Shown: positions 46,021 to 59,100 of the stretch, in pieces
Layout: every line of letters begins with the position of its first letter
Position numbering within the stretch: the stretch's first letter is position 1
Origin: Marsupella aquatica
Taxonomy: Eukaryota; Marchantiophyta
Length of the DNA: 64,000 nucleotides
Direction of reading: 5' to 3'
Assembly (NCBI GenBank): GCA_973895155.1
Contig: OZ316898.1
Span: 4,464,001-4,528,000 of the forward strand
Position numbers and translations under genes: made by a program
The notes under the pieces: model-generated
The model's input: the letters and a program-made list of their open reading frames with translations, nothing else
Databases searched by the model: none
What the model was told of the DNA's origin: nothing

Positions 46021-47739
46021 CCGGTCAACATCCAGCCCTCTGATTATCACTCTCTAGGGCCTTCATTTCACTATTTCAACCTACTGTAGGCTTCCTTAAC
46101 AGGGTTTTGACCTCTTCAGGGATCATGAAAGCAATTTCTTGCCATACAGCTTCTGGCAAGGATCAAGACAAGGTTTGAACGTTTGTTTCTACCTACTTCC
46201 TGTGACTTCAGAATGTGAGCTAGCTCAAACCAGCTGTAGAACTCAAATGAACATGTAATGTCCAAACTCGATTGCAATCTCTCTGCACCATCAGCATTGG
46301 TCGAGTAATGGTCTCCATTCGCAAGGAAAGTTGTGTGCCCCTGCTGTGCAATCTTGTACAATGTGAATGCATTCTTGCATTTTCTTTCCTGTCCTTTCCC
46401 CTTGTCGCCATTTTGTCAGTGAGATGAAATTTTGAACCCTATTTTCCGTTCTGATTTATGTCCAAGACTCATCGGATAGGAGAAGCTGACAAAGCTTATC
46501 TGAATTAAAGAGAGGGTATAATTAAGTGCAAATCCTTCAAATTCGTTGATTTATCCTGGTTCCCCCAGTTCAGAGCCATAACTGGACTTACTCTTTTTGG
46601 TCAAGCAGAGCTCTACCCGTCACGTTCCAGTCATAGTTATGTAACAATCGTCCCGATCCTGGCATGTGTTCCTCGTTCAAGCACCTCTTCAAAAGGCTTG
46701 TCTGTGGGGTGCTTATTAAGCCAGGTGCAAATCTGAATCACTCAAATTCAGTAGAATCAAAAAGCACCACATAAAGCTCTTAGGGCGGTGCTTGTCGAGA
46801 CGGGAAACATTTTGCTGCCAATCGTTGATGAGTAATCCAGCTTCTATGAACAAGGAGACCAACGGCGGCATATGGACTAACAAGTGTTGATGATGTCGAG
46901 CAATTATTCCGTGCCAACCCTGGAATATCTAAAATCCTGAGCCACCCACAGTTCTGAAGATTATAAATACGAGTGGTCAGTGGGTTTGGGTATTCATGCA
47001 AGGAGACGGTCAACGCGCTAGATCTTGAGAAATATAATAATGAACATTGAGAGGAAACAAGCAGGCACAATAAAATCTCCGGTTCAGCCTATTTGAGCAA
47101 GGTTGCGCGTAGTAGGATGTGCTCGCCAAGATTTGTGCCAGAGAGAACCTCGAGAACACCAGCATTGCAATTTGACACGTTCTCAGATATGGTGATGTAG
47201 ACTTCTTGAGCCTCGGACAGGGTTTTATCCTCTACGCAAACGGTTAGGGGCGGTTGAATACAGAGGACTTCAAATGCTCGAAAAGTTCCCCCGAGTCTCA
47301 TAACGAAATAAGATGATTACAAACTCACCCTCAGTTTATGACGTCCCTCCACCTGGGCATTTTTATGCGATGTACATTCAGTCATTGTAAACAGAAGTAG
47401 ATGCATTGACTCAAGAGTGCTCGGGTTGACTAAGGCAATGTATTGACGTGACTTATGATGATCATCTGGAAAGCTCTATCAAAACTGTTGGCCCATCGAC
47501 GTTTGCAAAACTCTAGGAAACTGCTTGCTTTAGCTGAGATTTTCCATCCCCCAAAGAAGTCACATATCGCTCATCCCTGTACTCTACAACATCGACGGAC
47601 GCAGTTCCTTCGCTACGCAAGGACACAAGCTAGGAACTAGAGCTGCCAAGAACATACCTCGTCAGACAGTTTTACTACGGATGTGCCAAATTCCTGGAGG
47701 TCCATATAAGACTACACTTTCTAGAAAAAAGAGGTAGAA
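46021..47739. other. CCT8 3' side and intergenic DNA, no supported gene
   Basis: A 70-codon minus-strand frame at 47089-47301 (MRLGGTFRAFEV start) looks protein-like in composition but has no family resemblance and no neighbouring exon. Confidence 0.35.
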
Positions 47740-49365
47740 CTAGTCCTCGTCTCCCCCTCCCTGTTGGGGCTTGGGGCCACCTGCTTGCTTTGCCATAATA
47801 ATTTGGTCCACCCGGAGTACGGTGCAAACGGCATCGGTGGAGAGCTTCAATGCCCAAAATTTAGTTACGTACTGATCCCAGATATCGTCTCTTATCAAAT
47901 CCTTGCCTTCTTCAATATCCACTCCAGCCTTGTGGTTGCCCCCGGCGTGTGCACTGTATAGCGCTGAAAGGACATCCAAAGCATTCATACCAGCATTTTC
48001 GGAAAGAATACGCGCCACGACCTCAAGGCTTTCTGCAAACTTTAGAATGGCGTACTGATTGAGACCTGTTTCCTTAGAACCCACCTCTTTCAATCTCACA
48101 GCCAGCTCTATCTCAGAAGCTCCGGCTCCAGGGACTAATCGGCTGTCTTTGCCCATGGCCTTAAAAGAATTCACGCCGTCGTCCACTGCTCTCTCGAAAT
48201 CATCCAGTACACTATCAGTACTGCCTCTGAGAACTACGGTGGCCAGCGAGTTTCCGCCCGATTCATTCTTTGTCACCGTAACCCTAGTGCCTCCAATCTC
48301 TTCCACGGACACGGAATCCGCATAACCCAGCTCGTCGACGGGCGGGCGTTGTAGCTTCACTTGGGCTATAGCACCGGTTGTGCGACAGAAACGCCTGAGC
48401 TCAAACTTGGAGGAGATCTTCAGAACCATGAGCTTGTAGCGCTCACAGAAATGGAGAGCCATCTCACCAACACCACCACCGCTGACGACAACAGTCGCAC
48501 CAGACTCTGCAACTTCTTTGATTAGTGATTCAATTTTCGCCTCCTCCGAGGACGAATAGGATTCAAGCTGGGCTGCTGTCTTAATGAGCACAGTCCCTTT
48601 GGTTTCAGTAGCGGATGTATCGATTCCTGCTCCAAAGACTGCAATCTTCGCTTTGTAGGCGTGCTTAATGCTGCCCAGGGCATCGCTCTTCAGGACCATC
48701 CCAGCTACTACCGAACTATCACTAACACCCCCTCCTAGAAGCTTGGCAACTCGCACATTGTCCACATTGAAATTCATGGGATTCTTAGGGCACACCTGGA
48801 TACATGCTTCAGCGATCAAGTTGCAAAGAGCCTCCTCCTGTCCATAGACCTTGCTGGCAACCACAGCAGACATCCTCTTCAGGACTTCCTCTATGTTCCT
48901 AACATCTGCATTGGCTGTGCCCGGCTCTACGATCTGCTCTAAAAAGTCCAAACCGTGAGCTAGGGCTTTGGCATATCCTGCAATGATCTCACTCGGGTGA
49001 AGACCATTTCTAATGAGCTCCTCTGCACCCTGAAGAAGCTCCCCAGCGAATGAGACCACAAAATTCACACCATCCCCTACCTCTTCCTGCTGTGCTCTAG
49101 CGGCCAGTACGAGCAGCTTGGCCGCCGGGTGCTGAACTTCGAGCTCATTGATCATGGTACCCGCATCCGTGGTCACGAAGAGCTTCTCTAAATGGTTGAT
49201 GATCATCTTGTTCATCCCATTGGGCCCTAGCGACGTGCGGGTGATCTTCGAGAGCTGCTTACATGCCTCTATGTTTTTCAAGACCGCCTCATCCAACCCT
49301 GACATGTATTTGTGCCCTTCTTTGAGCATGGATTGCATCCCGTAAGGCTGATTCATGTACGACAT
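47740..49365 (-). CDS. CCT8: Chaperonin TCP-1/CCT subunit theta
   Basis: Theta subunit of the cytosolic group II chaperonin CCT/TRiC, an ATP-driven double ring of eight different subunits that folds tubulin, actin and other proteins. The 541-codon frame has the usual length. It starts MSYMNQPYGMQSMLKEG and includes the nucleotide-binding elements ITRTSLGPNGMNKMI (about 41-55) and TTDAGTMINELEVQHPAAK (about 70-88). Next comes EEVGDGVN, where theta subunits lack the usual GDGTT. The apical domain follows with AVFGAGID, VVVSGGGVGEMALHFCERY and RFCRTTGAIA. The C-terminal equatorial part has LVPGAGASEIELA and LRVDQIIMAKQAGG. The tail is QQGGGDED. No intron interrupts the CDS; a 5' UTR intron is possible. 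Two tandem copies of leader sequence lie immediately upstream (49624-50050). Confidence 0.97.
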   Translation of the reverse strand: MSYMNQPYGMQSMLKEGHKYMSGLDEAVLKNIEACKQLSKITRTSLGPNGMNKMIINHLEKLFVTTDAGTMINELEVQHPAAKLLVLAARAQQEEVGDGVNFVVSFAGELLQGAEELIRNGLHPSEIIAGYAKALAHGLDFLEQIVEPGTANADVRNIEEVLKRMSAVVASKVYGQEEALCNLIAEACIQVCPKNPMNFNVDNVRVAKLLGGGVSDSSVVAGMVLKSDALGSIKHAYKAKIAVFGAGIDTSATETKGTVLIKTAAQLESYSSSEEAKIESLIKEVAESGATVVVSGGGVGEMALHFCERYKLMVLKISSKFELRRFCRTTGAIAQVKLQRPPVDELGYADSVSVEEIGGTRVTVTKNESGGNSLATVVLRGSTDSVLDDFERAVDDGVNSFKAMGKDSRLVPGAGASEIELAVRLKEVGSKETGLNQYAILKFAESLEVVARILSENAGMNALDVLSALYSAHAGGNHKAGVDIEEGKDLIRDDIWDQYVTKFWALKLSTDAVCTVLRVDQIIMAKQAGGPKPQQGGGDED

Positions 49366-49623
49366 TGCGAACTCCTCTTCGGATCGCCGTCCTCAATAAA
49401 GAAAATAGCCCTAAAGAAGAGTAAATCTCCTTCCCTGCAATTGGCAACAACACCACAAACTCTTAATTCGCAGAAGAAAGACCGGCACCGTGCCAGATCA
49501 ACAGGCCACTCAAGATCGACAATGCAGAGCTTAAGAAAGGGGACAAGATGACAGGGCCACGGAATCGAAACAGACCCGTGACTGCACAAAGAAAGAAGGC
49601 TCAGAGAAGGTTCACAACCTTGT

Positions 49624-50050
49624 AATTCGCCGGAGATAAACCTCAGAAGACGACTGAAGACAGGGGCGTACGAGAATCCGATGAGGTCGGACTGGAGAAA
49701 AGTTTTACGGGACCGATATTTCGGCGACAAGGAAGCACTGGAGGAATGGATCCTTTGAGAAGAAGCTCCGCAGAATTCGGATGAACACGTTAGGGTTGGA
49801 TTGGAGAGCGTGGGAAGAGTTGCAGTTTTAGAAGTAAACTAAAACTCCTCGCAATTCGCCGGGCAGAAACCTCCGAAGACGAATGAAGACAGGCGCGAAC
49901 GAGGATCGGATGGGATCGGACAGGAGAGGAGTTTTACGGGGCCGAGATTTCGGTGACGACGAAGCAACGGAGGAATCGATTCTTTGCGAAAAAGCTCAGT
50001 TCGGAGAAATCTCGTTAGGGTTGGATTGGAGAGCGCGGGAAGAGTTTGAG
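49624..50050 (-). repeat. Tandem duplication of the CCT8 leader/promoter region (~230-bp period)
   Basis: Copies at 49624-49825 and 49854-50050 share AATTCGCCGG, GAAGACAGG, AGTTTTACGGG, GATATTTCGG/GAGATTTCGG and TTAGGGTTGGATTGGAGAGC, in order. Roughly four in five positions agree. Because it ends about 260 bp from the CCT8 ATG, it may hold two alternative first exons or start sites. Confidence 0.85.
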
Positions 50051-50059
50051 GGCGCAAAA

Positions 50060-53000
50060 AACCAGGGGAAGGGAAGGAGAGCTCATGCGAGTTACTGCAA
50101 GACGACCCAACCGGTGAATTGAAAGAAAGGTACTACCGTAGTGCCATCCTACGGTAGTTCGCACAAGATGTGCACCTAATATTACTACAGTAGCTCAATT
50201 ACCCCTTAACGTAAATAGATATCAAGAAAAACATCTTGCACAATAAAATTTATATCCTATTTCTTTGTCTCACCTTTGTTTTTGTTCATCTTCATTTCAG
50301 TCTTGTTTTTATTTAGAGTCAATGTCACTTTTGTCTTACACTCATTCTAAAATTTGGTCAGTACATTTTTCCCATTCAAGATCATGGAGCAATAACTAGC
50401 ACCTTAGAGTAAAGACGTTAGAGTAAAGAAGTGAGTGGCATATGGAAAAAGGGAGAAAGTTTGAACAGTTCCCCTTATATATGGGCAACTGTGGTTTATA
50501 AGATTTTTTTAATATTTGCAGAATGGCGCTATGGTACAATCATAGGAAAATTGGCAGACCTCATGGTGGAGAACAACTCTAATTTGGTCATTTGGACATG
50601 GACATATGACTATGGCCTAGACACAGGGTATTGGGTTGACAGTATGGGGAGACATCATTGGGGGAGCAAAAGGGGAGGGGAGGTGTGCAAGAGAAAGTAG
50701 TCACAGTTGAGTGGCATGAGCACAGAAAAAGTTATACCAACCCCATCACCAAGTAGAGTTTGCTCACAAAAAGCTGAACTCATCTAACTAATTTGTCACA
50801 CCATTCTAGGTAGTGTTAGAGTGTATCATACTATCTAGATCCGTATGTTTGGTATGTGTGCTATATGAGCCGATAAAGTTCCGTTAGGTTTGTGTGAGAG
50901 GGTACTTCTCACTTGTGAGGCATTGAAAGGTCATCTTTCAATGTTGAGCCTTGGAGAGAGAGGAGCTTGAGTGGCTATGGTGGCTGTGAGCTCCGCTTGT
51001 GTATCGTGGATTCCTTGAGTAGTGCAAGGTGCGTTGACTTGACATATGTGTGTGATCAGATCAGTGCGAGATCGATGGGGTATTGTTGACCGGGATCGTT
51101 GTGCCGATTATATTGAGATTATTGTGGGTTTTGGACATGTGTGGACATAAGTTCCACTTGTATTCCATTCTCTTATGTTTGTGATGTGACAATATGACTA
51201 TGTTTGGATGTATGTGACAAGCGATGTATGCTGGTAGCAATGTGTATGCGCACGACAAATCAAAGCACGATCAAAACTACTTCCTAGGCCTACTGTCTAC
51301 AATGAAATATCTAGACCATAACTCTAAATGAGGGCATAAATGTAAGTGAAAGTGCAAATAGTGGCAAAGATGCACAGGAAATAAGCACCAATCCCTCTTT
51401 TCTTCATAAGTGTTGTTTTTTTTGTCTCCTCTCCTCTCCTCTATCTTTGTTCAAGGAATGCTTTATCAGGCTAGTTAGTTTGAATATCAAATGTACTTCT
51501 TGAATAACACAATTGAACATGGTATAACCGTGGTGAAGAAGAGAGTCGGGAGGGGCAGGCCTTGGGAAAGGGCCCGGAAGGTTCAAGGGGAGGTAAAGGA
51601 AAGAAAATGTGAGGGTAAGAGGGGAGAGAAAGGACACAAAAGAGTAAAAGTAGTTCCAATTTATTTTGATTTTTCATCCTCTGGTCCCTTCCCAACAAAG
51701 TTCTTGCCCCCTCTCCCCTGCATCATTGCCACCACCATCCTCTCCCAAGCCAAAAACCCCACCAAGAAAAACTCCACCTAGCCTACCTCCCAATTCCCTT
51801 GAGCCTTCCCTCCACTACATTTCTCCCACTCCCAATACCATTTTAGATGGTGTTTGAAATGTTTGGGGGTGCTTTTACCAGAAAAAGAGTCTAAAGAGAG
51901 AGAAAATATTTAAAAGTTGACAAGAAGAATCAAAATACCCCAACTGATTAGGATACTCTGAGGTATGATTCGCACACATTTGAGGTACTTTGAAAAAGAT
52001 TTTCACTTGCTTACTCAGTTGAACAAAAGTTTTCTAACATAAAGACATTCACCTAAGTTATTTCAAAGTAATTGATCAGTAGTCCATAACATTTTGCCAT
52101 GAAGATTGGTCATACAATATTTTCACTCTAAAATATATTTTACATAACCTTGTGAAAAAGTCATGGTCGTGTTGTGTATGGAGAAAAGCCATAGTCCCTA
52201 AACACTGAAGTTTTGAGAGGCCCTAATCTGTCACTGCTGGTAATCACACATCAAAATGGGGTGGCCCTAATTTGTCCCTGCTGGTAATCACAAATCAAAA
52301 TGCTGTAATATTATAAGTGTGTACTCACTGATCTAAAGAAAATAAAAACTTTTATGATATGGTGTGCACTCACTCATTTAAAGAAAATAAGGATGTTTAT
52401 TGGCTGAATTCAGTTCAGCTTTGTGGTGGGAGCCCTAAAATGCTTCCAAATCTTTTTTTTGTGCATATTATTTTGCGCATATGATTCTGAACAATAATAA
52501 AAGAGAAGGCATTTGGAACAGTTTTGTGATGAAACCTCTTTGGTGGGGCGAATGGTAGTTTATATGTCATATTTTGATGGACCACCCCTAATTTGTGATT
52601 ATGGATGGACTGTCCCACCACCTTTCTACAAAAATATAATAGAGCACAGTCATACTTTGCCGACACGTACCCCACTTTAGGTGGCGCGTCGACTGATAGT
52701 TGGGCGCCACCAGTTTTTCGTCTCGAGCTTTCAACGAGCAAAAGCACTTCGCTCAAGAGTCACCAATTTGCCATCCTAGTGCCATGGGGAAACTCAATTC
52801 TGGACATTTTGAAGCGCAGGAATTGCTGCTTCTGGTCGTTCCTTCTTGCCTCTCGAGGCGCAGCGATCGGCACCTCTAATAACATCATCCAATGTTCCTC
52901 CGAGGGACGGACGTTATCGACTGCTGACGAAGGTTCGGTTCTTTTTTCAACGAATTGTGGACTGTGGCTGCCGGGGGCTGTGTAATGTCGCTGCCCCTGC

Positions 53001-53890
53001 ATGTTGTGGATTGTGTTATGTGCCGAGATCGTGAGTTCTTGTGTGCAAAATTCTCAGGTTTTGACGTTTTGGATACAGATACTTTCGGACATTTTCGGCG
53101 GTAGAGACTGGTTTTAAACAGCGCCGTGTCGTTGGCGCCTTCTTGCCGGTAAGTCCTGTGGATCCGACGAATTTGTGAGCTCTGTCTGCCCGCAGCTCGA
53201 GCAATCGAGAAGTTTTGAATCTTGGATTTGAAATTTTTGGTCGAAGAGGTTGTGACGGAATTTGTTCATATTCCAGAAGAGCTAATGTAGTGGTTAAGGT
53301 AATGTACACGTCGATGTTGAGGAGGTAATGCTCCATAATTATGTAGCTGTTAGCGCCTTCGTTTGCTTGCGCTGGTTAGCTGGATTACCGCAGGTTCATA
53401 GAATTGTTGCACTTTGACCTCAATAATGTAAATCATCGTCGGCGATGTTTTGCTGAAGATCTTGACCGTCGAGTTGAAGCGGCCGTGGTCTTGGCCTCCA
53501 CTTTTGGCTCTGCCCGCCTCGCTCACAGATAGGAATTGATTAATTAGCATGCAGGATACATGATACTGGACATTCGTTTGGCAGGTGACGGCTCTTCTGC
53601 TTCCCTTGTACTGCTACACAGAACGACGATATTGGTTCACCTTCAATTTAACCTCCGCGTAGGTGCACCAAATTTGTGCATTTTGATTTGAGTGGCTTGC
53701 TTCGGGGATTGTTCTTGCGGCTAAGGATCCGAGGTGCTCTGGTCCCTTGTAATTGGGAGCATCAGAGCGGTTGGGACCGAGTTCGTCAATTCTGTGCATG
53801 TTCTAAGGGTTCGGGCCGTTTCTTGTGTTTCTAGGCTGGGAGGCAGCGTGTTCTGGCCGCTCTCGTCTTAGAGTGAGTTCAGGTATAAAG
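50060..53890. other. Intergenic DNA and leader of the CBR gene
   Basis: No gene recognised from 50060 to about 52600. The stretch at 50815-51260 (starting TGTTAGAGTGTATC) has the feel of a solo LTR but no matching end was confirmed. Between 52170 and 52300 a phrase GGCCCTAATTTGTC occurs twice. From about 52650 GC rises, consistent with promoter and 5' UTR of the downstream reductase gene. Confidence 0.4.
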
Positions 53891-53895
53891 CAAGG

Positions 53896-56800
53896 ATGGC
53901 GTCTTTGGCCGGCCGGGCATCTAGAGCAGGGCACACGCTGGGAACCAAGCTGCGCGCAGCGAATGCTGCCCCAGTAGCTGGTGCAGCAGCTGTATCGCAG
54001 CGTTATTATAATGCCGAGGCATCTTCTTCCTCTTCAACATACTTGGAACCGGTACCTGGACTACGTGTGAAAAAGGAGTTGACATTTGCTGCTTTCACTG
54101 CTTTCGTGGGAGCAGCGGCTTGCTACTCTGCTTGGCGTTTTTCGGTACGTAATGTATGATTTTCCGTGCTTTTGAGTCATAAAATCTCCAGAAACGTAGC
54201 GGTCCGTTAACTTCAAGGACTCGAATTACATCTAAGGTCTCAAGTGGATATTTTTTGTATGAGAGAATTTTTTTGTCGGAGTATTTCTGCTGGAGGGTGT
54301 TAGAATTCTAGTTTAGGCTGGTAATTCATAATTGCGGAATTGGATAATCCTTTCTTTTTGACAGAGTTGTGAATGATCTCAGTTTATTTTGGCTGTTATC
54401 CAGCCCTCGTCCCACCCGGTGTATTTCGAAGGACTCAATCGAGGAGGTCAGTATGCCTCCAATGTAACAATTCACAGGATGCTACTTCGATTCAGTGATT
54501 AGCAACCAACAATGGTCTTCTACTGTATGAAGTCACAGTTTACATACCCTTCGCATGTCAAATGCGTCCTGCCTAGTACTGCTTTGGCATCTTTCTACGT
54601 ATAATGGTACGCTGCAGAGGTCGGAACTGCTACTGAAGTGGCAGTTCTATTAGTTTTTTAATGCTGTTGTGCAAAGACACTAGCGGCAGAGTAATACGAC
54701 TTTTTTGGAATTGGCAGCTTTAGACCCAAATGCGTGGGTGGAGCTGAGGTTGGCAGAGACCGAACAACTTAATCACAACACGAAGAGATTCAGGTAAGAA
54801 AACGATAGTCCCTTGTTTCCCTCACAAGATGCCGGATCGCAATATATCCAGGACAGTTATGCGCAAACCTCAACGGTTGCTCAAATTCTGTCGTCGAAGA
54901 GGTGGAAGCGATGTCCTACAGCACCGGAGCGACAAAACATCTTTTGCCGATACTCCTGGTCGAATGATGTCAGAACAGAGAACTTAAAACATTGAGCAAC
55001 CGGTGAACTATGGGTTCACTGTTTCCCTCTCTGGCCTAGAATTTGTCCTCGAGCTGAATAAGTCAGTTGTCTGATATCGTCCCATTCCTTAGGTATCCAT
55101 AAAAAAAACATGAAGCACGATATTAAATAACTGCACTAAGAAGTCTCCTTTAAATAGCATTTATTGAATTTTGTTTTCAGCGATTAATCAATTGTCTGTG
55201 GATAAAGCTAACTATCAACTTACCCTGAGACTCTGGGTGTTCTATGTGAATTGGTGAACCAATCAGGTTTGCGTTCGAGGAGCCAGAAGCCGTGTCTGGC
55301 CTTAGTGTAGCATCTTGTTTGCTCACTAGGTCAGTATGACTCCTTTCTCTAGGAGAAAAGGCAATGGCATCTTTAAGATTTTTAGCAATCATCCAGAAAT
55401 GATCTCGTACTTTTTTGGGTCTCATAGATTGAAGGATAACAATCTCTCAGAAGGTTTAAATCTGCAAAGATTTACTTCAGGGTTCCGCTGTTCTCACCTT
55501 ATCAACTGCATCTTGTGTGCAGGGCTCCGACTGGAAATAAAAACAAGGATGGAAAGCCCAGTTATGTTATGCGCCCGTAAGTCACTGCCGTACGATTGCT
55601 TCTTGTTTCTTTTCCTCTATAACGGGACATCGTGGCTACATCTCATACACCGGGTCACCTTTAATCACTCTAACTAGCAAGGTGCAAATGTAAGGTGTAT
55701 TGTCTTACCGCATGTTAAGTTGAGTAGATATCATAATTGGTTATATCCTGTGAATACGCTTGTGATTTGCAGATATACACCTGTGACGGGTCCTGATGTC
55801 AAAGGCTACTTGGATTTGGTTGTGAAGGTAAAATTTGGTCTACTGAACCTCATTTCAGATCTCGTGGGCGCAGAATATTTAATTCCGGAATTGCTTGTCT
55901 GAGTATACCATTGCCGTAGGTTTTTTCTGTGCACGCTATCCGGTTCAAGGGAGTACTTTCGTTGCACAATTTACACCGGGTTCTGTTTCTTACGAACTTT
56001 TCTTCACCATTCTGTGGCATTAAATGTACGACAAGACGTATTTTTTGTAGATATATCCTCAAGGGAAGATGACGCAGCATCTGGCAAAACTAAGGGAGGG
56101 GGATACTTTGGAAGTGAAAGGGTAATCACCTCTTTTGGCTGACTCTAGTCTGGACATTATTCTTGTTTACGTGACGGTCTTGGAGGCCGGATAGGACTCT
56201 CTTCGGTTGAGATTGCTTCACTGGTTCTACTCATGCTTTCTTGACGTCTTGCTCTTGTTACTGCCAAAGTCTGAACAGTTTATCGTTAATATCTGCATTG
56301 TATAGGTAAGTCTTTAACCTGTGCGACTGCTTGTCACATTTTCTGGCTTTCCATGGTGCGCGTCTGCACCTGAAAGGGTACCAGCATACGCTTAAAGTGA
56401 GTAGTCTCCGGTGGTGAGAGCTGCTAATTGGCAACATATCTTGTTTTAACACTATCTGGTATTGAGGTTACACAGGCCCATTCCCAAGATTCCCTACGCT
56501 CCAAATATGAAGAAGAGGATTGGCATGGTAAGCTGAAACCAAGTGCCAGTGTTGACATTTCAAAATCAGAGTTCTATATGTTTTACTAAATTTCTGATCG
56601 AACCACCAGTGAATAGCAAAGTTTGTTGATTACAGGTAGCTGGCGGGAGTGGCATCACTCCAATGTTCCAGGTTATTCAAGAAATTCTTTCAAATCCTGA
56701 TGATGACACTCAGGTATTGCTTCACGGGATTCTTGACTTTGTAAAGCTGTCACTGTTCGTTATGTTTCCACCGTTATTCGAGAATTCCTCTAATCCAATT

Positions 56801-58115
56801 ACTAAGATACCTTTGGAGACTTATTGAATGTGGGTAGTCCAACCTTATATATATATTTTTGCAATGCAGGTGACTCTCATCTATGCAAATAACACGCCGG
56901 ATGACATACTACTAAAGAACGAACTTGATGAACTGGCGCAAGTCCATCCCAATTTTAAGGTAATGTCTGCCTTCCGAGTCTACTATAAAGGAGGTCACGA
57001 TCGAGCAATCTTTTAAATCAAATGCTTATGCTTAACTAAACCATGCTACTTCTGATCGACTTACAGGTACACTATGTAGTAAGTTACCCAACCAATGATT
57101 GGAAAGGAGGAGTTGGGCATATCAATTTTGATAAGGTTATCAAGGGCCTCCCCGCGCCCTCGTCTGATACGCTCATTTTTGTAAGTGTGGAAAAATCCTT
57201 GAGTGTGAACTCCTTTTGTTTGTATGAAATTCCATTCATTATAATGATAGAACGGCATTTTGGTTGAAAGTAAAGATTTTGGTAACGAAAAGAGGTTATC
57301 GAAGTACATTTTGTAGTCAGATGTCAATAATGATAGGGCTGTGGAACAGGTTTGCGGAACCCCTGGGATGATGAATTCAGTTTCTGGTGATAAAGCTTCC
57401 CCGAAGGATCAAGGCGAGGTATGTATCGTCTTGTTGGTACAAATCCTTTTTGCCTCTGGAGTGTTGTGCAAAGGTAGATTAAGAGAAGCATTCGAGGAAG
57501 ACTTAATAAGATGAGCATTCGAGGAAGATTTAAAATTGAAAATCCTAGGTATTTGCCTCTGGAGTGTTAAGCCAAGAGAAGTATTCGAGGAAGATTTAAA
57601 ATCCAGGTGTTTCTGCTAGACTTAAATCAGATTGCACCATTTGTTAGACACACAAACAAGTGGGTTGGAAGTAGGATTGATATGACGGAAGACTTGAGAG
57701 CAAACGTTGGGTTCTCGAGCATTACCTTTCACTGAAGTCCACTTGCACAGTTGGCAAATTTCCCAACAGTGGAACAACGAGGTCTTTGCCACCTTTTAGT
57801 GAAAACTTTCTTAAAAGCAGTTGCTGTCTGCCCAAGAAGTAGAGTGCCTCGGCTTAATCAGTTGAATCAAAAACTCGATAACATCTTTGACAGAAATGTT
57901 CAACGATAGGCAGGACATAGTGTGATCCCTCACAGATACCAATATAAGTTATGCCAAGGAAGACAAAGTAGAAAAATAGTGTGATCCTTCAAATACCAAT
58001 ACAAGTTATGCTATGAAAAAGAATCTGACGAGTTGCATGTCTTGCGTCTGTTTTACAGTTGAAGGGGCTACTAAAGCAGGCAGGTTATACTGCAGAGCAG
58101 GTGTTCAAATTTTGA
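53896..58115 (+). CDS. CBR2: NADH-cytochrome b5 reductase, mitochondrial type
   Basis: FAD enzyme passing electrons from NADH to cytochrome b5 or other acceptors, of the plant mitochondrial (CBR2) type. Thirteen exons: 53896-54144, 54404-54446, 54718-54793, 55267-55329, 55523-55576, 55773-55827, 56051-56121, 56476-56527, 56636-56713, 56870-56959, 57067-57180, 57350-57418, 58059-58115. They sum to 1071 nt, or 356 residues, with all phases consistent and all introns GT-AG. The N-terminal ~60 residues are Ala/Arg/Ser-rich like a mitochondrial presequence, followed by a hydrophobic segment (about 62-80). The FAD motif is RPYTPVTGP (161-169), with GKMTQHL following. The NADH domain has AGGSGITPM (223-231), LIYANNTPDDILL and VCGTPGMM (316-323). 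The C-terminus is the family-typical VFKF. ATG 53896 is the first in a good context. It is slightly longer than usual at the N-terminus. Confidence 0.96.
57441..58020. repeat. Two tandem duplications within the last intron of the CBR gene
   Basis: TTTGCCTCTGGAGTGTT occurs near 57449 and 57552, with ATTCGAGGAAGA three times (57489, 57516, 57583). Further on a ~59-bp unit starting ATAGTGTGATCC repeats at 57917 and 57976. Both lie in the 640-nt intron 57419-58058. Confidence 0.8.
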
Positions 58116-59100
58116 AGAGCCTGAGTCACGGATTAAATCCTCCGTCTCTTCCAATCCCCTGTTCTAATTGTTTAGCATTTTCGTAAATCGAAACCCTTGT
58201 ACAATCCTGTTTAACACGTCTGCAAATTCGAGGTCATCATTTGGATATGAACGGCATCAGGAACATATGGCGCATCTGTGAAACACGCAGTTGCAGAGGG
58301 TGAAGCAAGCATAATCTGCTTGTCACTCACTGTGGATGACTGATGACACCTACTCTTAGACACGGATCTGGCTAGTCTTGTGATCTCTCGAGTGTTTTTT
58401 ATGTAATGATCAGCACCCATCGTACTTCTCCGTATGAGAATCGATTTGGGGATTGCCGTGGTCCCATTCAGCGACGAACAAAGCAGGCACTTGGCAAGGC
58501 CTGACTAAGGCCCATCAGGCCATCATCAAAATAATGTTGCTATGGCGGTAGCTCCCCCTTTGCATCCCTGTTGATTGTACCTGAGTATGTGCAAAAACCT
58601 GGCAAGCTGGAAAACCTTGAGTGTACAAATCTGTGAACACTACGTCGCGATTGTAAGCTTCAGCTTGCCACAGTGTTCTTTTGTCAAAGAGTTGCTGCTG
58701 CTACACACGTATTTTCCTTCGCTAAAATCTCCCCAAACATGTCTGTCATCCAATATTCAAAGTAAAGGATGCGTAAGCATCCGCGCAGAGGTTCTTGCAA
58801 ACTCAGATGTGTTCATGCGAGTTACTCAGTGGTATTCAAACTTTTGGGTCTCTTGAGGGGAAAGCACTCATACAGTGCATTGTTGCCATGCGTTTCTTCA
58901 GTTTTCCAAATCAATAGCTTCCACTAAATCATCCACTTTTTCGAAATGAGAGTGGAGTAATCTCTCACCTGTAGATCTATATCTGAGGGCCAACCACTAC
59001 ATAGATATAATCTATAGGTGAAGACGGTTAGATTCTGGTTTTTATTCATATCGTAACACCTAGTGGGCCATAACACCCCAAAAAACAAATGCTATGCGTA
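58116..59100. other. CBR 3' region, nothing further recognised
   Basis: No gene or clear repeat. Confidence 0.4.

Noticed and set aside
47089-47301. 70-codon minus-strand frame starting MRLGGTFRAFEV
   Set aside because: Composition looks protein-like but there is no family resemblance or linked exon; too short to support alone.
50815-51260. Possible solo LTR beginning TGTTAGAGTGTATC
   Set aside because: No confirmed matching end, target duplication, primer-binding site or polypurine tract.
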